A stretch of DNA of 64,000 bases, from contig CAYGPZ010000007.1 of assembly GCA_964352025.1 (NCBI GenBank), positions 1 to 64,000 of the forward strand, written 5' to 3'. Shown piece by piece: positions 18,182 to 27,573 of the stretch (position 1 is its first letter; each line of letters opens with the position of its first letter). The position numbers were made by a program, and so were the translations under genes. Source of the DNA: Hirschia sp964352025 (lineage in GTDB: Bacteria; Pseudomonadota; Alphaproteobacteria; Caulobacterales; Hyphomonadaceae). Below the pieces are notes generated by a model. That model was not told the DNA's origin. It ran no database searches and saw only the letters and a list, made by a program, of their open reading frames with translations.

Positions 18182-18258
18182 GGTGAGGAGTATGGAAGGT
18201 GGTTTGGAGGTGTTGGATTTTACAGAGAATACTCTATGTATAAAACAAGGAGACCGTG

Positions 18259-18471
18259 ATGCTCAAACTTCCAAAAGAAACTTATAGACGCGTACTATTG
18301 GCGGTGATCGTTTCAACTCTATGTGCCCTGCCTTCATGGCATTGGTATCAAGACCATAAAACACGCAAGTTGGCTGAATTCATCCACGAGTGTTCAAAGC
18401 GAGACTATTTCGCGTACTTAAAGAAGAAACAAAAAATAAAAGTAAAATGCGCTGAATACAAAAATAATTAA
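18259..18471 (+). CDS. Small single-pass membrane protein
   Basis: This 70-aa protein begins MLKLPKETYRR, has one hydrophobic helix (VLLAVIVSTLCALPSW), then a basic cytosolic or periplasmic tail full of lysine (YLKKKQKIKVKCAEYKNN). The ATG at 18259 has a clear AAGGAGA ribosome binding site, which is the best argument that it is real. A GTG at 18256 is in frame. No family was recognised. It is divergent from the HTH gene (77-bp gap) and converges on the AT-rich two-gene unit. Confidence 0.55.
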   Translation: MLKLPKETYRRVLLAVIVSTLCALPSWHWYQDHKTRKLAEFIHECSKRDYFAYLKKKQKIKVKCAEYKNN

Positions 18472-18520
18472 CTTGAAATACGATTTGTTCGGTCGATTTC
18501 AGTCAGCAACAAGACATCCT

Positions 18521-19090
18521 CTATCCTAAATCATGAATTTTTTCAGCTAACAAATAAAGGCCCAACAAAAGATTTATCAACACACTCCATGACAAATACA
18601 ACACGCTAAAAGTCAAACTTCCAGACAATAAAATTGTCTTTTCTCCTATATACTTAGAGATTACAGGTTCTGAAAATAAATTTACTGAAACAGAAGCAAC
18701 CACCACCAATACTAGGCTTAAAACCAACAAGTACGAGAAAAGATACAAGCCAAACATTCGCTTTGATATGACATCTTGCTCAGTATTTCCCTCAACCGTA
18801 AATTCCAGAGAAAACCGATCATCGTCAATTTGCACATCTAGGTTTTCGTTTCCCATAGATGCTATAGCCGCCAGAGCTGCAATAAAAAATCCAGGGAACA
18901 GACTGAATATTTGATATGTGCTAGCAGCAACTCCAACAGAACCAAAAAAAAGCGGTCGCTCAGGAGAAATACAATACAAGAGCGTTCCAATCAAAGCCGG
19001 AATCAATGGGATCCACCCTACGCATAATTTTATGCTTGGATGAGTTATTTTCGTGTATGCATTCCAGCGGAACAACTCATAAAGTAACAT
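18521..19090 (-). CDS. Multi-spanning membrane protein, second gene of accessory pair
   Basis: This 189-aa protein has about four or five membrane helices: VGWIPLIPALIGTLLYCI, FGSVGVAASTYQIFSLF, PGFFIAALAAIASMG, LYLFSYLLVLSLVLVVVAS and TFSVLYLSWSVLINLLLGL. Between helices 3 and 4 is a cytosolic loop with acidic clusters (VQIDDDRFSLEFTVEGNTEQD). The N-terminus MLLYELFRWNAYTK is cytosolic. Sampled lines here are about 32% GC, far below both flanks. It follows the 288-aa soluble gene by 29 bp on the same strand, with AGGGG before the ATG, so the two should be co-expressed. I recognise no family; a membrane effector or channel for the partner is a guess. Confidence 0.65.
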   Translation of the reverse strand: MLLYELFRWNAYTKITHPSIKLCVGWIPLIPALIGTLLYCISPERPLFFGSVGVAASTYQIFSLFPGFFIAALAAIASMGNENLDVQIDDDRFSLEFTVEGNTEQDVISKRMFGLYLFSYLLVLSLVLVVVASVSVNLFSEPVISKYIGEKTILLSGSLTFSVLYLSWSVLINLLLGLYLLAEKIHDLG

Positions 19091-19119
19091 CAGAACGCCC
19101 CTAAATGTTCTCCATTTGT

Positions 19120-19986
19120 TTAGATCATCCGCAATTTGTCAAGAACAAGCTGACTAAAGTGCGGAACTATACTATCACTACTTCTCTCTAGAGGGGGACT
19201 GATTGGCGCAATAGAAATTCTCTTAGTCAAATTTTCTTCCAGTACATTACCCGTCATCAAATCCAAAGTAACTTTACCTGGAGTATCCTCTTCATCTCGA
19301 TAATTTATTTGAGCTGTACTAAAATCAGAAGATCTTGTTAAAAGTGCTTGCTTTACATCGCTAAATAAATCTTCCCCACTAAACAGAGATTTGTCAATTT
19401 TGACTTCTAACTGATGAACACCCTCGGTAAGATACTGCCTCCCCGCAATTTGGTTAGCCGCATTGCCTGAAGTCAATTTAACCTTCTTCAAAACGCCATT
19501 GTTTATAATATCAGCTATGTCATCCACAGGTTCCCCTTTGAGGTGTACAAGTGGCATATATCCTACCATTCGTAGACCTCCGGTCCTTTTTTTAATCTGC
19601 CTACGATGAGGAGCCGACATAAATCCATGTTCACTTTTTTCATAAGAACTTGCGCACCCATTTTTAGCTTCAATATGCAAATTCTTTATGATTTTACGTA
19701 TTAATTGCTGTATATTAGCAACTCCAAGGCCTGGTACTTTCTCTAAGTAAAACTTTAGCCGATCTTCTACAGGCTCTTTTTTAATAAAAAAGTGAGCACC
19801 GTGCTCAAATTCTTCATCAGGATTTTTGTCAAGGACACGTGAAACACGCGTTCTTTTTGCCCTAGCCGTCTGCGGAGATTCATTTATCGAAGTTGTACAG
19901 AAACCCACAACGAAATCTTCATGGGTAGTCACATCTAAGTCGATAATGCTGATAGTTCTGTCATCATCGTCAATTCGACGAACCAT
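19120..19986 (-). CDS. Soluble protein of unknown function, first gene of accessory pair
   Basis: This 288-aa protein has no signal peptide or membrane segment. It opens with an acidic tract (RRIDDDDRTISIIDLDV) and a DFVVGFCTTS strand. A central helical part follows (EDRLKFYLEKVPGLGVANIQQLIRK in outline), where GLGVANIQQL could be a helix-hairpin-helix-like turn. A basic stretch APHRRQIKKRTGG leads to a strand-rich C-terminal half (LEVKIDKSLFSGEDLFSDVK). No nuclease, ATPase or TIR motif is evident. The DNA is about 33% GC in the line counted, against 55% in uvrB beside it, which points to horizontal acquisition. With the membrane gene it makes a compact two-gene unit of the style seen in anti-phage or toxin modules; function unknown. 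Confidence 0.6.
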   Translation of the reverse strand: MVRRIDDDDRTISIIDLDVTTHEDFVVGFCTTSINESPQTARAKRTRVSRVLDKNPDEEFEHGAHFFIKKEPVEDRLKFYLEKVPGLGVANIQQLIRKIIKNLHIEAKNGCASSYEKSEHGFMSAPHRRQIKKRTGGLRMVGYMPLVHLKGEPVDDIADIINNGVLKKVKLTSGNAANQIAGRQYLTEGVHQLEVKIDKSLFSGEDLFSDVKQALLTRSSDFSTAQINYRDEEDTPGKVTLDLMTGNVLEENLTKRISIAPISPPLERSSDSIVPHFSQLVLDKLRMI

Positions 19987-20080
19987 AACTCTAGTATATT
20001 TATAAAACTGGTGAACTAATTTGTCTTTTGGGTCAATTTAAAATAGCAATTATCAAATTTAGGTATTAAAGGACCTGCCA

Positions 20081-22297
20081 TTAGATCAATCCCAACTCCT
20101 GATCACGCAATTTCTTCACCTCATCGCGCAATCTTGCAGCGGTTTCAAACTCGAGGTTCGCGGCCGCTTCGCGCATATCTTTTTCCAGAGACTCGATGAC
20201 GGCGGCGAGGTTGTGGCCTTTGCCGCCGGGGGCCATGTTGGCGACGCCGGCTTTGCTTTCCTGAACGCCTTTGACGCCGCGTTTATTCGGGTCACGGCCT
20301 TGTGGCAGGATATCGGATGTCTGGGCATTTTTGCCGCCAATGTCTTCCAATATATCTTCCACAGCGCGCACCACAGTTGTCGGCGTGATGCCGTGTTTTT
20401 CATTGTGCGCAGTCTGGATATCGCGGCGGCGTGTGGTCTCATCCATCGCCCGCTGCATAGAGCCCGTGACTTTATCGGCATAGAGAATGACGCGGGCTTC
20501 GGCGTTTCTGGCGGCCCGTCCGATTGTCTGTACAAGCGAGGTTTCTGACCGCAAAAAGCCTTCCTTATCGGCATCGAGAATACCGACAAAGGCACATTCG
20601 GGAATGTCCAACCCTTCCCGCAATAGATTAATCCCGATCAGACAATCAAACACGCCAAGGCGTAGATCGCGGATGATCTCGATGCGCTCGACCGTGTCGA
20701 TATCAGAGTGCATATAGCGCACTTTAACGCCCTGTTCGTGCATATAGTCGGTCAAGTCTTCTGACATTTTCTTGGTCAGGGTTGTGATAAGGCTGCGAAA
20801 GCCTTTGGCTGTGGTGGCTTTGACTTCGGAGATGACATCATCAACCTGATTGCCGCCATCCTTGCTGACGGGGCGCACTTCGACGGGCGGATCGATCAGA
20901 CCTGTTGGGCGAATGATTTGTTCGGTGAACACGCCGCTTGTCTGTTCCAACTCCCAATTGCCGGGGGTGGCGGAAACGTGAATGGTTTGGGGGCGCATGG
21001 CCTCCCATTCTTCAAACTTGAGCGGGCGGTTATCCTTACAACTGGGCAGGCGAAAACCAAAGTCGGCAAGCGTCTGTTTACGGCTGCGGTCGCCTTTATA
21101 CATGGCACCCAATTGCGGCACGGTCTGGTGACTTTCATCGACGAAAACAAGGGCGTCATCGGGCAGGTACTCGAAAAATGTCGGTGGCGGCTCACCCGGT
21201 TTGCGGCCCGATAGATAGCGGGAGTAGTTCTCAATGCCTGCGCACGATCCTGTGGCGGTCATCATCTCCATATCAAACTCTGTACGCTGTTGGATGCGCT
21301 GGGCCTCCAGCAGCTTGCCTTCGGCTTCAAACCGCGTGACGGTCTGCTTCATCTCTTCCTTGATATACTTAACCGCTTGGTTCAGCGTCGGGCGCGGCGT
21401 GACGTGGTGGGAATTGGCGTAGACTTTGATCTTGCCCAGCGGCTTGGATTTCTTGCCCGTGAGCGGATCGAACTCGACAATCGTCTCGATCTCGTCGCCG
21501 AAAAAGCTAATCTTCCATGCGCGGTCTTCTTGGTGGGCAGGCCATATGTCCATCACATCGCCTTTAATGCGGAATGTCCCACGGCCAAATGCGATGTCAT
21601 TGCGGGTATATTGCAGGGCGACGAGGTCTTGGGCGATCTCGCGCGGGTCTTTGATCTGGGTCTCTTCCAGCACAAATGTCATGGCGGAATAGGTCTCGAC
21701 AGACCCGATACCGTAGATACACGAGACGGACGCCACAATGATCACATCATCGCGCTCTAGCACAGAACGAGTGGCGGCGTGGCGCATACGGTCAATGGCT
21801 TCGTTGATCGAGCTTTCCTTCTCGATATAGGTATCCGTGCGCGGCACATACGCTTCGGGCATGTAGTAGTCGTAGTAGGAAACAAAATACTCCACCGAAT
21901 TATTCGGAAAGAAATTTTTGAACTCAGCATACAATTGTGCGGCGAGCGTTTTATTGTGAGCTAGAACAAGCGCAGGCCGTTGCGTGCGTTCTATGACTTG
22001 CGCCATTGTGTAAGTTTTACCCGAACCGGTAACACCTAATAAAACCTGATCTCTTTCTTCACTATCAACGCCCTCGACTAGCTCTTTGATCGCATTGGGC
22101 TGATCTCCTGCAGGATCATACTCAGACACAAGCTCAAAACGCTTTCCACCTTCGGATTTCTCCCATGAACGTTCAGGCCTATGCGGTTTCCAAACTGATG
22201 GATGAACGAGTTCTTCAGCTCCTTCATACAAGAATGAAGAGGCTGGCGCTTCAGAAACGCCGTTAGACTTTGGAGAATTTTTAGTTTGCTTGCTCAT
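20081..22297 (-). CDS. uvrB: UvrABC system protein B (excinuclease subunit)
   Basis: This is the damage-verifying helicase-like subunit of nucleotide excision repair (738 aa). There is a non-conserved N-terminal extension of about 55 residues, then FELVSEYDPAGDQP. Walker A is LLGVTGSGKTYTMAQ, the beta-hairpin region is VEYFVSYYDYYMPEAY, the DEAD-like motif is VFVDESHQT, and the helicase motifs include LREGLDIPE and QTIGRAARN. The C-terminal UVR motif (EKDMREAAANLEFETAARLRD) that contacts UvrC is present. All key parts are intact. The first 110 or so codons are about 48% GC in the lines counted while the rest is about 55%, a mosaic discussed in the findings. Confidence 0.97.
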   Translation of the reverse strand: MSKQTKNSPKSNGVSEAPASSFLYEGAEELVHPSVWKPHRPERSWEKSEGGKRFELVSEYDPAGDQPNAIKELVEGVDSEERDQVLLGVTGSGKTYTMAQVIERTQRPALVLAHNKTLAAQLYAEFKNFFPNNSVEYFVSYYDYYMPEAYVPRTDTYIEKESSINEAIDRMRHAATRSVLERDDVIIVASVSCIYGIGSVETYSAMTFVLEETQIKDPREIAQDLVALQYTRNDIAFGRGTFRIKGDVMDIWPAHQEDRAWKISFFGDEIETIVEFDPLTGKKSKPLGKIKVYANSHHVTPRPTLNQAVKYIKEEMKQTVTRFEAEGKLLEAQRIQQRTEFDMEMMTATGSCAGIENYSRYLSGRKPGEPPPTFFEYLPDDALVFVDESHQTVPQLGAMYKGDRSRKQTLADFGFRLPSCKDNRPLKFEEWEAMRPQTIHVSATPGNWELEQTSGVFTEQIIRPTGLIDPPVEVRPVSKDGGNQVDDVISEVKATTAKGFRSLITTLTKKMSEDLTDYMHEQGVKVRYMHSDIDTVERIEIIRDLRLGVFDCLIGINLLREGLDIPECAFVGILDADKEGFLRSETSLVQTIGRAARNAEARVILYADKVTGSMQRAMDETTRRRDIQTAHNEKHGITPTTVVRAVEDILEDIGGKNAQTSDILPQGRDPNKRGVKGVQESKAGVANMAPGGKGHNLAAVIESLEKDMREAAANLEFETAARLRDEVKKLRDQELGLI

Positions 22298-22402
22298 CTG
22301 GCTAATATGATGCGAGCCAGCGATAGAGTGAAGCCCTATTTGTAATTAGATTTTAATTACTCAGCACGTTTTTGTCAGCAGCTTCATTCCAGATCATCAA
22401 AA

Positions 22403-24760
22403 CTAGGCTGCTTTGTCACGAAGGAGGTATAAACGCCCTTTTTTGTGCAACTCTTCAGGTATTGTCGAACGGTTTTCAATCGTTTCATCTTTACGTGGCA
22501 GTAAGTACCCAGGGATTGGACGCGAGAACAGAAAACCTTGCATGAAGTCACACCCTTCAGCTTTTAGAAGGTCAACATGGGTTTGATTTTCAATACCCTC
22601 TGCTGTCGTAACCATCCCTAAATCACGTGCAAGCCCCATAACAGCTCTAATAATTGCACGACAATCTTCGCGTGTTTCCATTTCAGTCACGAAACATTTG
22701 TCAATTTTGATTTTGTCGAATGGAAATGCTCGCAGATAGTTCAGTGACGAAAATCCTGTACCGAAATCATCTAGCGCGATCTTCACGCCTAAATCACGCA
22801 GGACATGCAGCGTTTTGAGATTCGTATCTGTTTCTTCCAGCAGAACAGATTCTGTAATTTCAAATTCCACCCTCGCAGGTGCCATACTATTAGAAGCAAG
22901 AGCACTCACCACAGTTGATATTAGCGAAGGGTTTTTCATTTGCGTTGGCGAGAGATTAATTGCGACCGCAATATCCTCAGGCCATTTAGCAGCCTCCGCA
23001 ATGGCCGTACGGATAATCCATTCACCCAATGGAACGATAAGACCTGTGTCTTCTGCGATTTCTATAAACTCAGCAGGCAATAAAACATCGTTTTCACCTC
23101 TGCGCCAGCGCAGCAAGCTTTCATAACCGCGAATTGTACCAGTCCTTACGTCCATCAAAGGCTGATAGTACATTTCCAATTCATTTTCTTTAAGAGCGCG
23201 ACGTAAATCGGTCTCCATTTGTGTTCGATGACGTGCATCCTCGTCCATATAGGGCTCAAACATACGATTACATCCACGGCCATCTTGTTTGGCAGCGTAC
23301 AAAGCCAAATCGGCGTGTTGCATAATCTCTTTTGAATTTCGACCATCTTTAGGCGCGAACGCAGACCCGACACTTCCTGAGACCGGAAGCGTCGTACTTT
23401 CAACAGTAATAGGCTCGAGAAGCGAGTCAGTAATTAGATCAGAAACCAATTGAGCGTCGTCTTCGTCAAAACAATCAGTTTGCAAAACAACAAACTCATC
23501 TCCTCCCAAACGTCCAACAATATCTTTGTCGGATACGCACATTTCTATGCGCTTTGCGACTGCTTGAAGTAAAGCATCTCCAGCAGGGTGCCCCAGTGTA
23601 TCGTTTACGGTTTTAAAGTTGTCCAAATCTATACAGTGTAATGCAAAGCCCTTACCCGTCTCTTCCAAACACCGAACCGCACTATCCAAATTTCTGTTGA
23701 AGTGCGCGCGATTATGAACGCCGGTCAACGCATCGAAATGCGCCATAAACGCTATTTTCTTTTCTGCAGCGCGTTCCATCGTGACATCTGAACATACGCC
23801 TCGGTAACCGAGCAATTGGCCATTTACTCCCAATCGCGGCGATGCACTAATTGACCACCATTTTTGTTCGCCATCTATGCGCACCATCACGACTTGATCT
23901 TTAAAAGATCGCTGATGACCGAGCAATTCGTTCAACGTTTCTTTATACTCGCCTTCGAAAAATTGAAGAAAACACTCTGAATTCAAAACTTCTGGAGAGC
24001 GCCCCACAGCATCTGCGAACCTGGTTGAAACTCTATTTAACTTCAGCTCTTTATCAGTTTCCCACAACCAATCTGAAGATTGGCTCTCAAAATCGTGTAG
24101 CAAAAGGGAAATCACTTCACTGGATTCCGCAACTGCAATCTGATCTAATTTTTGAGCAACAAAGGACTGAAAAGTCCAAGCCGCATAACGCTGAACCACA
24201 ACCATAAAAATTATAAAGACCGGCAGACTAGCTAAAAAATTATGATTACCCGCTAGAATTGCTCCAGCAATGAAGCCGACTAGGATAGCGGTCATAAAGG
24301 CTAAAGAAGCTAGAGGTAGAAAGGCCAAGACAAATGCCCCCATCCCTAAAGTACCGACCGCAACTGCCCCTACCAAAGCTAAATTCACTTGCCCCTGCAT
24401 AATCTGAAGAGCAATCAACATTCCCCAAATGGCACCCAAGCCACCTGACCACATGATAATCTTTTTGAATTTTTCTTTTGAACTTACAGTTTTGCTTGGG
24501 TCCTTCTTATGCTGAAGCCAAGCTTTCACCATTATGTAGGACAGCACCGCACCGGAATAAGTCCAAGAGAACATTATCGGTCCCAGATTATCATGACGGT
24601 GTAAGAAGGATAAGAAAATTCCGGTTGCAGTCAGACCAAAAGCGGCGATAGGAGCCATGTCGAGAAAAGCAGCATACTGTTCAGCGCGCAGCCAATTCTT
24701 TTTCTCGTCTGGGATTTCGACTTTCCCTAGGAAAAAAGATCTAAAACTCAACTTCTGCAT
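22403..24760 (-). CDS. Membrane PAS-GGDEF-EAL cyclic-di-GMP enzyme
   Basis: This 785-aa protein can potentially both make and break c-di-GMP. Order: five or six N-terminal membrane helices (about 25-210), a PAS domain (about 225-335, DWLWETDKELKLNRVSTRFADAV, MVRIDGEQKWWSISASPR), GGDEF (LGGDEFVVLQ intact) and EAL (YESLLRW in place of EALLRW, keeping the Glu; FEITES; ALDDFGTGFSSL; KIDKCFV; TAEGIEN). Both active sites look competent. ATG 24760 starts the protein at MQKLSFRSFF; a TTG lies five codons earlier. It is transcribed alone, upstream of uvrB on the same strand with a 105-bp gap, and may feed the same behaviours as the signalling cluster at 33-39 kb (inference). Confidence 0.92.
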   Translation of the reverse strand: MQKLSFRSFFLGKVEIPDEKKNWLRAEQYAAFLDMAPIAAFGLTATGIFLSFLHRHDNLGPIMFSWTYSGAVLSYIMVKAWLQHKKDPSKTVSSKEKFKKIIMWSGGLGAIWGMLIALQIMQGQVNLALVGAVAVGTLGMGAFVLAFLPLASLAFMTAILVGFIAGAILAGNHNFLASLPVFIIFMVVVQRYAAWTFQSFVAQKLDQIAVAESSEVISLLLHDFESQSSDWLWETDKELKLNRVSTRFADAVGRSPEVLNSECFLQFFEGEYKETLNELLGHQRSFKDQVVMVRIDGEQKWWSISASPRLGVNGQLLGYRGVCSDVTMERAAEKKIAFMAHFDALTGVHNRAHFNRNLDSAVRCLEETGKGFALHCIDLDNFKTVNDTLGHPAGDALLQAVAKRIEMCVSDKDIVGRLGGDEFVVLQTDCFDEDDAQLVSDLITDSLLEPITVESTTLPVSGSVGSAFAPKDGRNSKEIMQHADLALYAAKQDGRGCNRMFEPYMDEDARHRTQMETDLRRALKENELEMYYQPLMDVRTGTIRGYESLLRWRRGENDVLLPAEFIEIAEDTGLIVPLGEWIIRTAIAEAAKWPEDIAVAINLSPTQMKNPSLISTVVSALASNSMAPARVEFEITESVLLEETDTNLKTLHVLRDLGVKIALDDFGTGFSSLNYLRAFPFDKIKIDKCFVTEMETREDCRAIIRAVMGLARDLGMVTTAEGIENQTHVDLLKAEGCDFMQGFLFSRPIPGYLLPRKDETIENRSTIPEELHKKGRLYLLRDKAA

Positions 24761-25020
24761 TACCCGCCCGCTCAAAATCTACAGTGCTTAACAGACTGGT
24801 TTGTATCAAAGATTATTGGAGATATGATTAAACGAAATTTCGAATTTTTCCTTTAAAATTAACTATCTAAATTCTCTCTCAAAAATGGTATTCCGAAAAC
24901 GCTGATCACCTATAAGTTGAAAGCGCTTGGATCTACCGCCATTAAGAACCAAACTCCACTTAAATTTGTTGTTGAAGAAGTTTTCTACTTCAAGAAATTT
25001 CCATTGGGAGGGGGAAGTAA

Positions 25021-26445
25021 ATGGCGCGTCATTATAGCAGCCCATTTTCAAAAGCATGGGTCGGCACTGAACAAAATCTGCATAAGGCTTGTTATGGATT
25101 ATTAGATAACGCACCTCAGTGCAGTATTCACTCAGGACTTTGGCTTAGACAAAAAGCGTTATTACTCACCTTAGGAATCCTTTTGGGCGCAGCTATAAGT
25201 TTTAAATTCATAACAATAAACAGCTTTTTGCTATTTTTTACACTCATCGTAATTGCACAATCGGTATTTCGGATTTTTGCATCCATAACAAGAATGCTTC
25301 AAACGTCGGAGACGAAAGTCTCGCGTGTATCCCCTGCTCAATTGCCTAAATTTACAATTCTAATTCCACTCTACAAAGAAGAAAGAGTGGTAAAACGATC
25401 AGTTAGAGCCATGGAGCGTCTAAATTATCCCAACCATTTATTGGAAGTTATATACCTGACTGAAGAAGACGACATTGAAACAAACAGAGCACTATCCCCT
25501 CTAATATCCCGCTCAAACTTTAAAATTATTTGCGTACCTAACCAAGCTCCTAAAACTAAACCTAAAGCTCTAAATTTTGGTCTCCAATATGCAAATGGTG
25601 ACATAATCACTATTTACGACGCGGAAGATATTCCCCATCCCGATCAGTTACTCCACGTCGCCTCAAAATATGAAGAAAGCGGTCCTTCCCTTTCGGTCGT
25701 TCAGGCTCCGCTCCACGCATACAATGGGAAAGAGAGCTGGATAGCATCTCAGTTTGAATTAGAATACGCTATTCATTTCGATGTGTGGCTTCCAGCGATG
25801 ACAAAATTGGGTTGGCCAATTCCTCTAGGAGGTACATCCAACCATTTCAAAAAATCAATTCTTGTATCCGTCGGTGGATGGGATCCGTTTAACGTAACTG
25901 AAGATGCCGATTTGGGTTATAGGTTGGCCCTAAACGGTTACACAGCCGAAATGATAAAACTCCCGACACGAGAAGAAGCTCCAATTCAAATCAACCAATG
26001 GCTTCCTCAACGCACCAGATGGATTAAAGGACATCTTCAAACACTCATTGTTTTGTCTCGTTTCCCGATAAATACAATAAGAACCCTTGGTCTTTTTAAA
26101 TGTGTTGGAATTTTTCTAACATTTATATCAGCGCTGTTTTCAGCGGGGCTTCATGCCGCAATCCTAACAGCACTACTAATCTCTCCCTTCACATCGGCAA
26201 TTGACATTACGCCTCTGCATATAGGGCTCATTTCATTGAGCTATATTAGTATTGTCATTGCGGCCCTGGCTTCTTCAGCAGCAAAACGTAGCGCACCTGC
26301 TCTGATGACCATGCCACTATATTGGCCGCTAATGAGTATTGCGTTTTTACTTGCAATCTGGGAGTTAAAAACACGACCATTTGTTTGGGCCAAAACACAG
26401 CACGGCCTCTCGACAACTAAAGTAGATTTACTACATCCTGAATAG
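25021..26445 (+). CDS. GT2 family membrane glycosyltransferase (cellulose-synthase-like)
   Basis: This 474-aa inner-membrane glycosyltransferase has two N-terminal helices (about 45-95) and a GT-A domain: ILIPLYKEERVV, the nucleotide-binding DAEDIP, acceptor motif TEDADLGYR and QRTRWIKG, the QxxRW signature of processive beta-glycosyltransferases. Three or four C-terminal helices follow, ending FVWAKTQHGLS. That topology fits polymer synthesis coupled to export, such as an exopolysaccharide or holdfast-type glycan. Which sugar cannot be said. RBS GGGAGGGGG precedes the ATG. It is followed after 38 bp by a small membrane protein on the same strand, but no other polysaccharide genes are near. 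Confidence 0.85.
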   Translation: MARHYSSPFSKAWVGTEQNLHKACYGLLDNAPQCSIHSGLWLRQKALLLTLGILLGAAISFKFITINSFLLFFTLIVIAQSVFRIFASITRMLQTSETKVSRVSPAQLPKFTILIPLYKEERVVKRSVRAMERLNYPNHLLEVIYLTEEDDIETNRALSPLISRSNFKIICVPNQAPKTKPKALNFGLQYANGDIITIYDAEDIPHPDQLLHVASKYEESGPSLSVVQAPLHAYNGKESWIASQFELEYAIHFDVWLPAMTKLGWPIPLGGTSNHFKKSILVSVGGWDPFNVTEDADLGYRLALNGYTAEMIKLPTREEAPIQINQWLPQRTRWIKGHLQTLIVLSRFPINTIRTLGLFKCVGIFLTFISALFSAGLHAAILTALLISPFTSAIDITPLHIGLISLSYISIVIAALASSAAKRSAPALMTMPLYWPLMSIAFLLAIWELKTRPFVWAKTQHGLSTTKVDLLHPE

Positions 26446-26483
26446 CTACAACATCACAGACAACCAGATTGGAAGCGCTACGA

Positions 26484-26714
26484 ATGATCAATATACTGCT
26501 TTCAATTTTGGGCATTCTAGCGTGCGGAGCTAGCGCCTACTTTTGCTTTGAGCGCGCACACAGACCACATGACAAACCAGAGCCCCGCATGGTTCCTTGG
26601 CGTTTCTTAGCACTGCTCTCTGCGGTGGTTGGTCTTTTGCTCGTTGCCAGTATTTTCAATTCGTTGGGACTAGAAACAGGACCAGACAAATCCCCATTAG
26701 CCGGGATGTTTTAA
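26484..26714 (+). CDS. Small two-helix membrane protein
   Basis: This 76-aa protein has two hydrophobic helices (INILLSILGILACGASAYF and FLALLSAVVGLLLVASIF) separated by a basic/proline loop HRPHDKPEPRMVPWR. The RMVPWR loop followed by a second helix is a pattern I associate with small conserved alphaproteobacterial membrane proteins, though no family name is known to me. ATG 26484 has GGAAG upstream. Its stop codon is 1 bp from that of the convergent DUF599 gene. Confidence 0.65.
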   Translation: MINILLSILGILACGASAYFCFERAHRPHDKPEPRMVPWRFLALLSAVVGLLLVASIFNSLGLETGPDKSPLAGMF

Positions 26715-26715
26715 T

Positions 26716-27414
26716 CTAGTCTTCTGTCTTAGCTTCTGCATTAAATTGAACGGCTTTGCGTGCGATAGTACGTGGCGTCGACATAAATTGACGTTTAGCT
26801 AGAGCCGCCATAACGATAGTTGCAACGATTGCGAATGCAAGTGGAGAAGCAAACCAAGCTAGAATGGGTATCGCCATAAAAAAGCTCCGCAACCCAAAGT
26901 TAAACTGCTTACTCGCCTCTATGTTCATCTCGGCTGCTGCATCAGCATTCTCTATGATATTCGGCTGCCCAAGTTCAGGCGTGGCAGCAATCATCACAGC
27001 ACTATAATTGAACAGTCTATAGGACCAACCAAACTTGAAAAACGCGTATGCATAGAGCGACATCAATACGACAATTTTCACATAGAATAATTCTTGAGAT
27101 ATCTGGATATGAAAGAGCGAGTTTTCCAAAGCGGATTGCAAATCACTCGCCGCAGTCAGCAAACCAAATCCACCACCTATTGCCAAAAGAGATGTCGATG
27201 CAAAGAATGATGTCGAATGCTGAAGGCCAGACATGATATTACCATCTAGAATACGCACTTCTCTTTGCGCCATCACCCGCATCCAGCGGCGGCGCTCCTC
27301 ATGCATTGCATAAGATAGAGTCTTCTCACGCCATTTGCTTTGATCTGTAAGCCAGGCAAATCCACGCCAAACCAGAACAAACCAAATTAAAGCCGCAGCG
27401 TCATAAATAGGCAT
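26716..27414 (-). CDS. DUF599 family membrane protein
   Basis: This 232-aa protein has about four membrane helices. DUF599 hallmarks are an aromatic N-terminus (AALIWFVLVWRGFAWL), the cytosolic motif RRRWMRVMAQREVRILDGNIMSGLQHSTSFFAST (shown by its parts), GGGFGLL and FGWSYRLFNYSAVMI. Family length is 220-240 aa. Function is unknown; widespread in Alphaproteobacteria. It is monocistronic by spacing. Confidence 0.88.
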   Translation of the reverse strand: MPIYDAAALIWFVLVWRGFAWLTDQSKWREKTLSYAMHEERRRWMRVMAQREVRILDGNIMSGLQHSTSFFASTSLLAIGGGFGLLTAASDLQSALENSLFHIQISQELFYVKIVVLMSLYAYAFFKFGWSYRLFNYSAVMIAATPELGQPNIIENADAAAEMNIEASKQFNFGLRSFFMAIPILAWFASPLAFAIVATIVMAALAKRQFMSTPRTIARKAVQFNAEAKTED

Positions 27415-27573
27415 ATATATTCTCGATCAATTGGTAGGAAAGCATTCACCAATCAAAGGACTCGATCAGTGTACCCACATTCAAGCCGACTATAGTAAAC
27501 CGGACAACATTTCAATGCATGTCGTCGAATACAAGCATATTGAAATATCGCTTAAATTCACACGAATTGCTTG

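Noticed and set aside
18191..18287. A plus-strand short frame preceded by GAGGAG upstream of the small membrane protein.
   Set aside because: It overlaps the membrane protein gene in another frame and is only about 31 codons; the downstream ATG with AAGGAGA is better.
18521..19986. Identification of the two-gene unit as the Kiwa defence system.
   Set aside because: A membrane protein of about 190 aa is reminiscent of KwaA, but gene order is reversed and the 288-aa partner shows no resemblance to KwaB that I could see.
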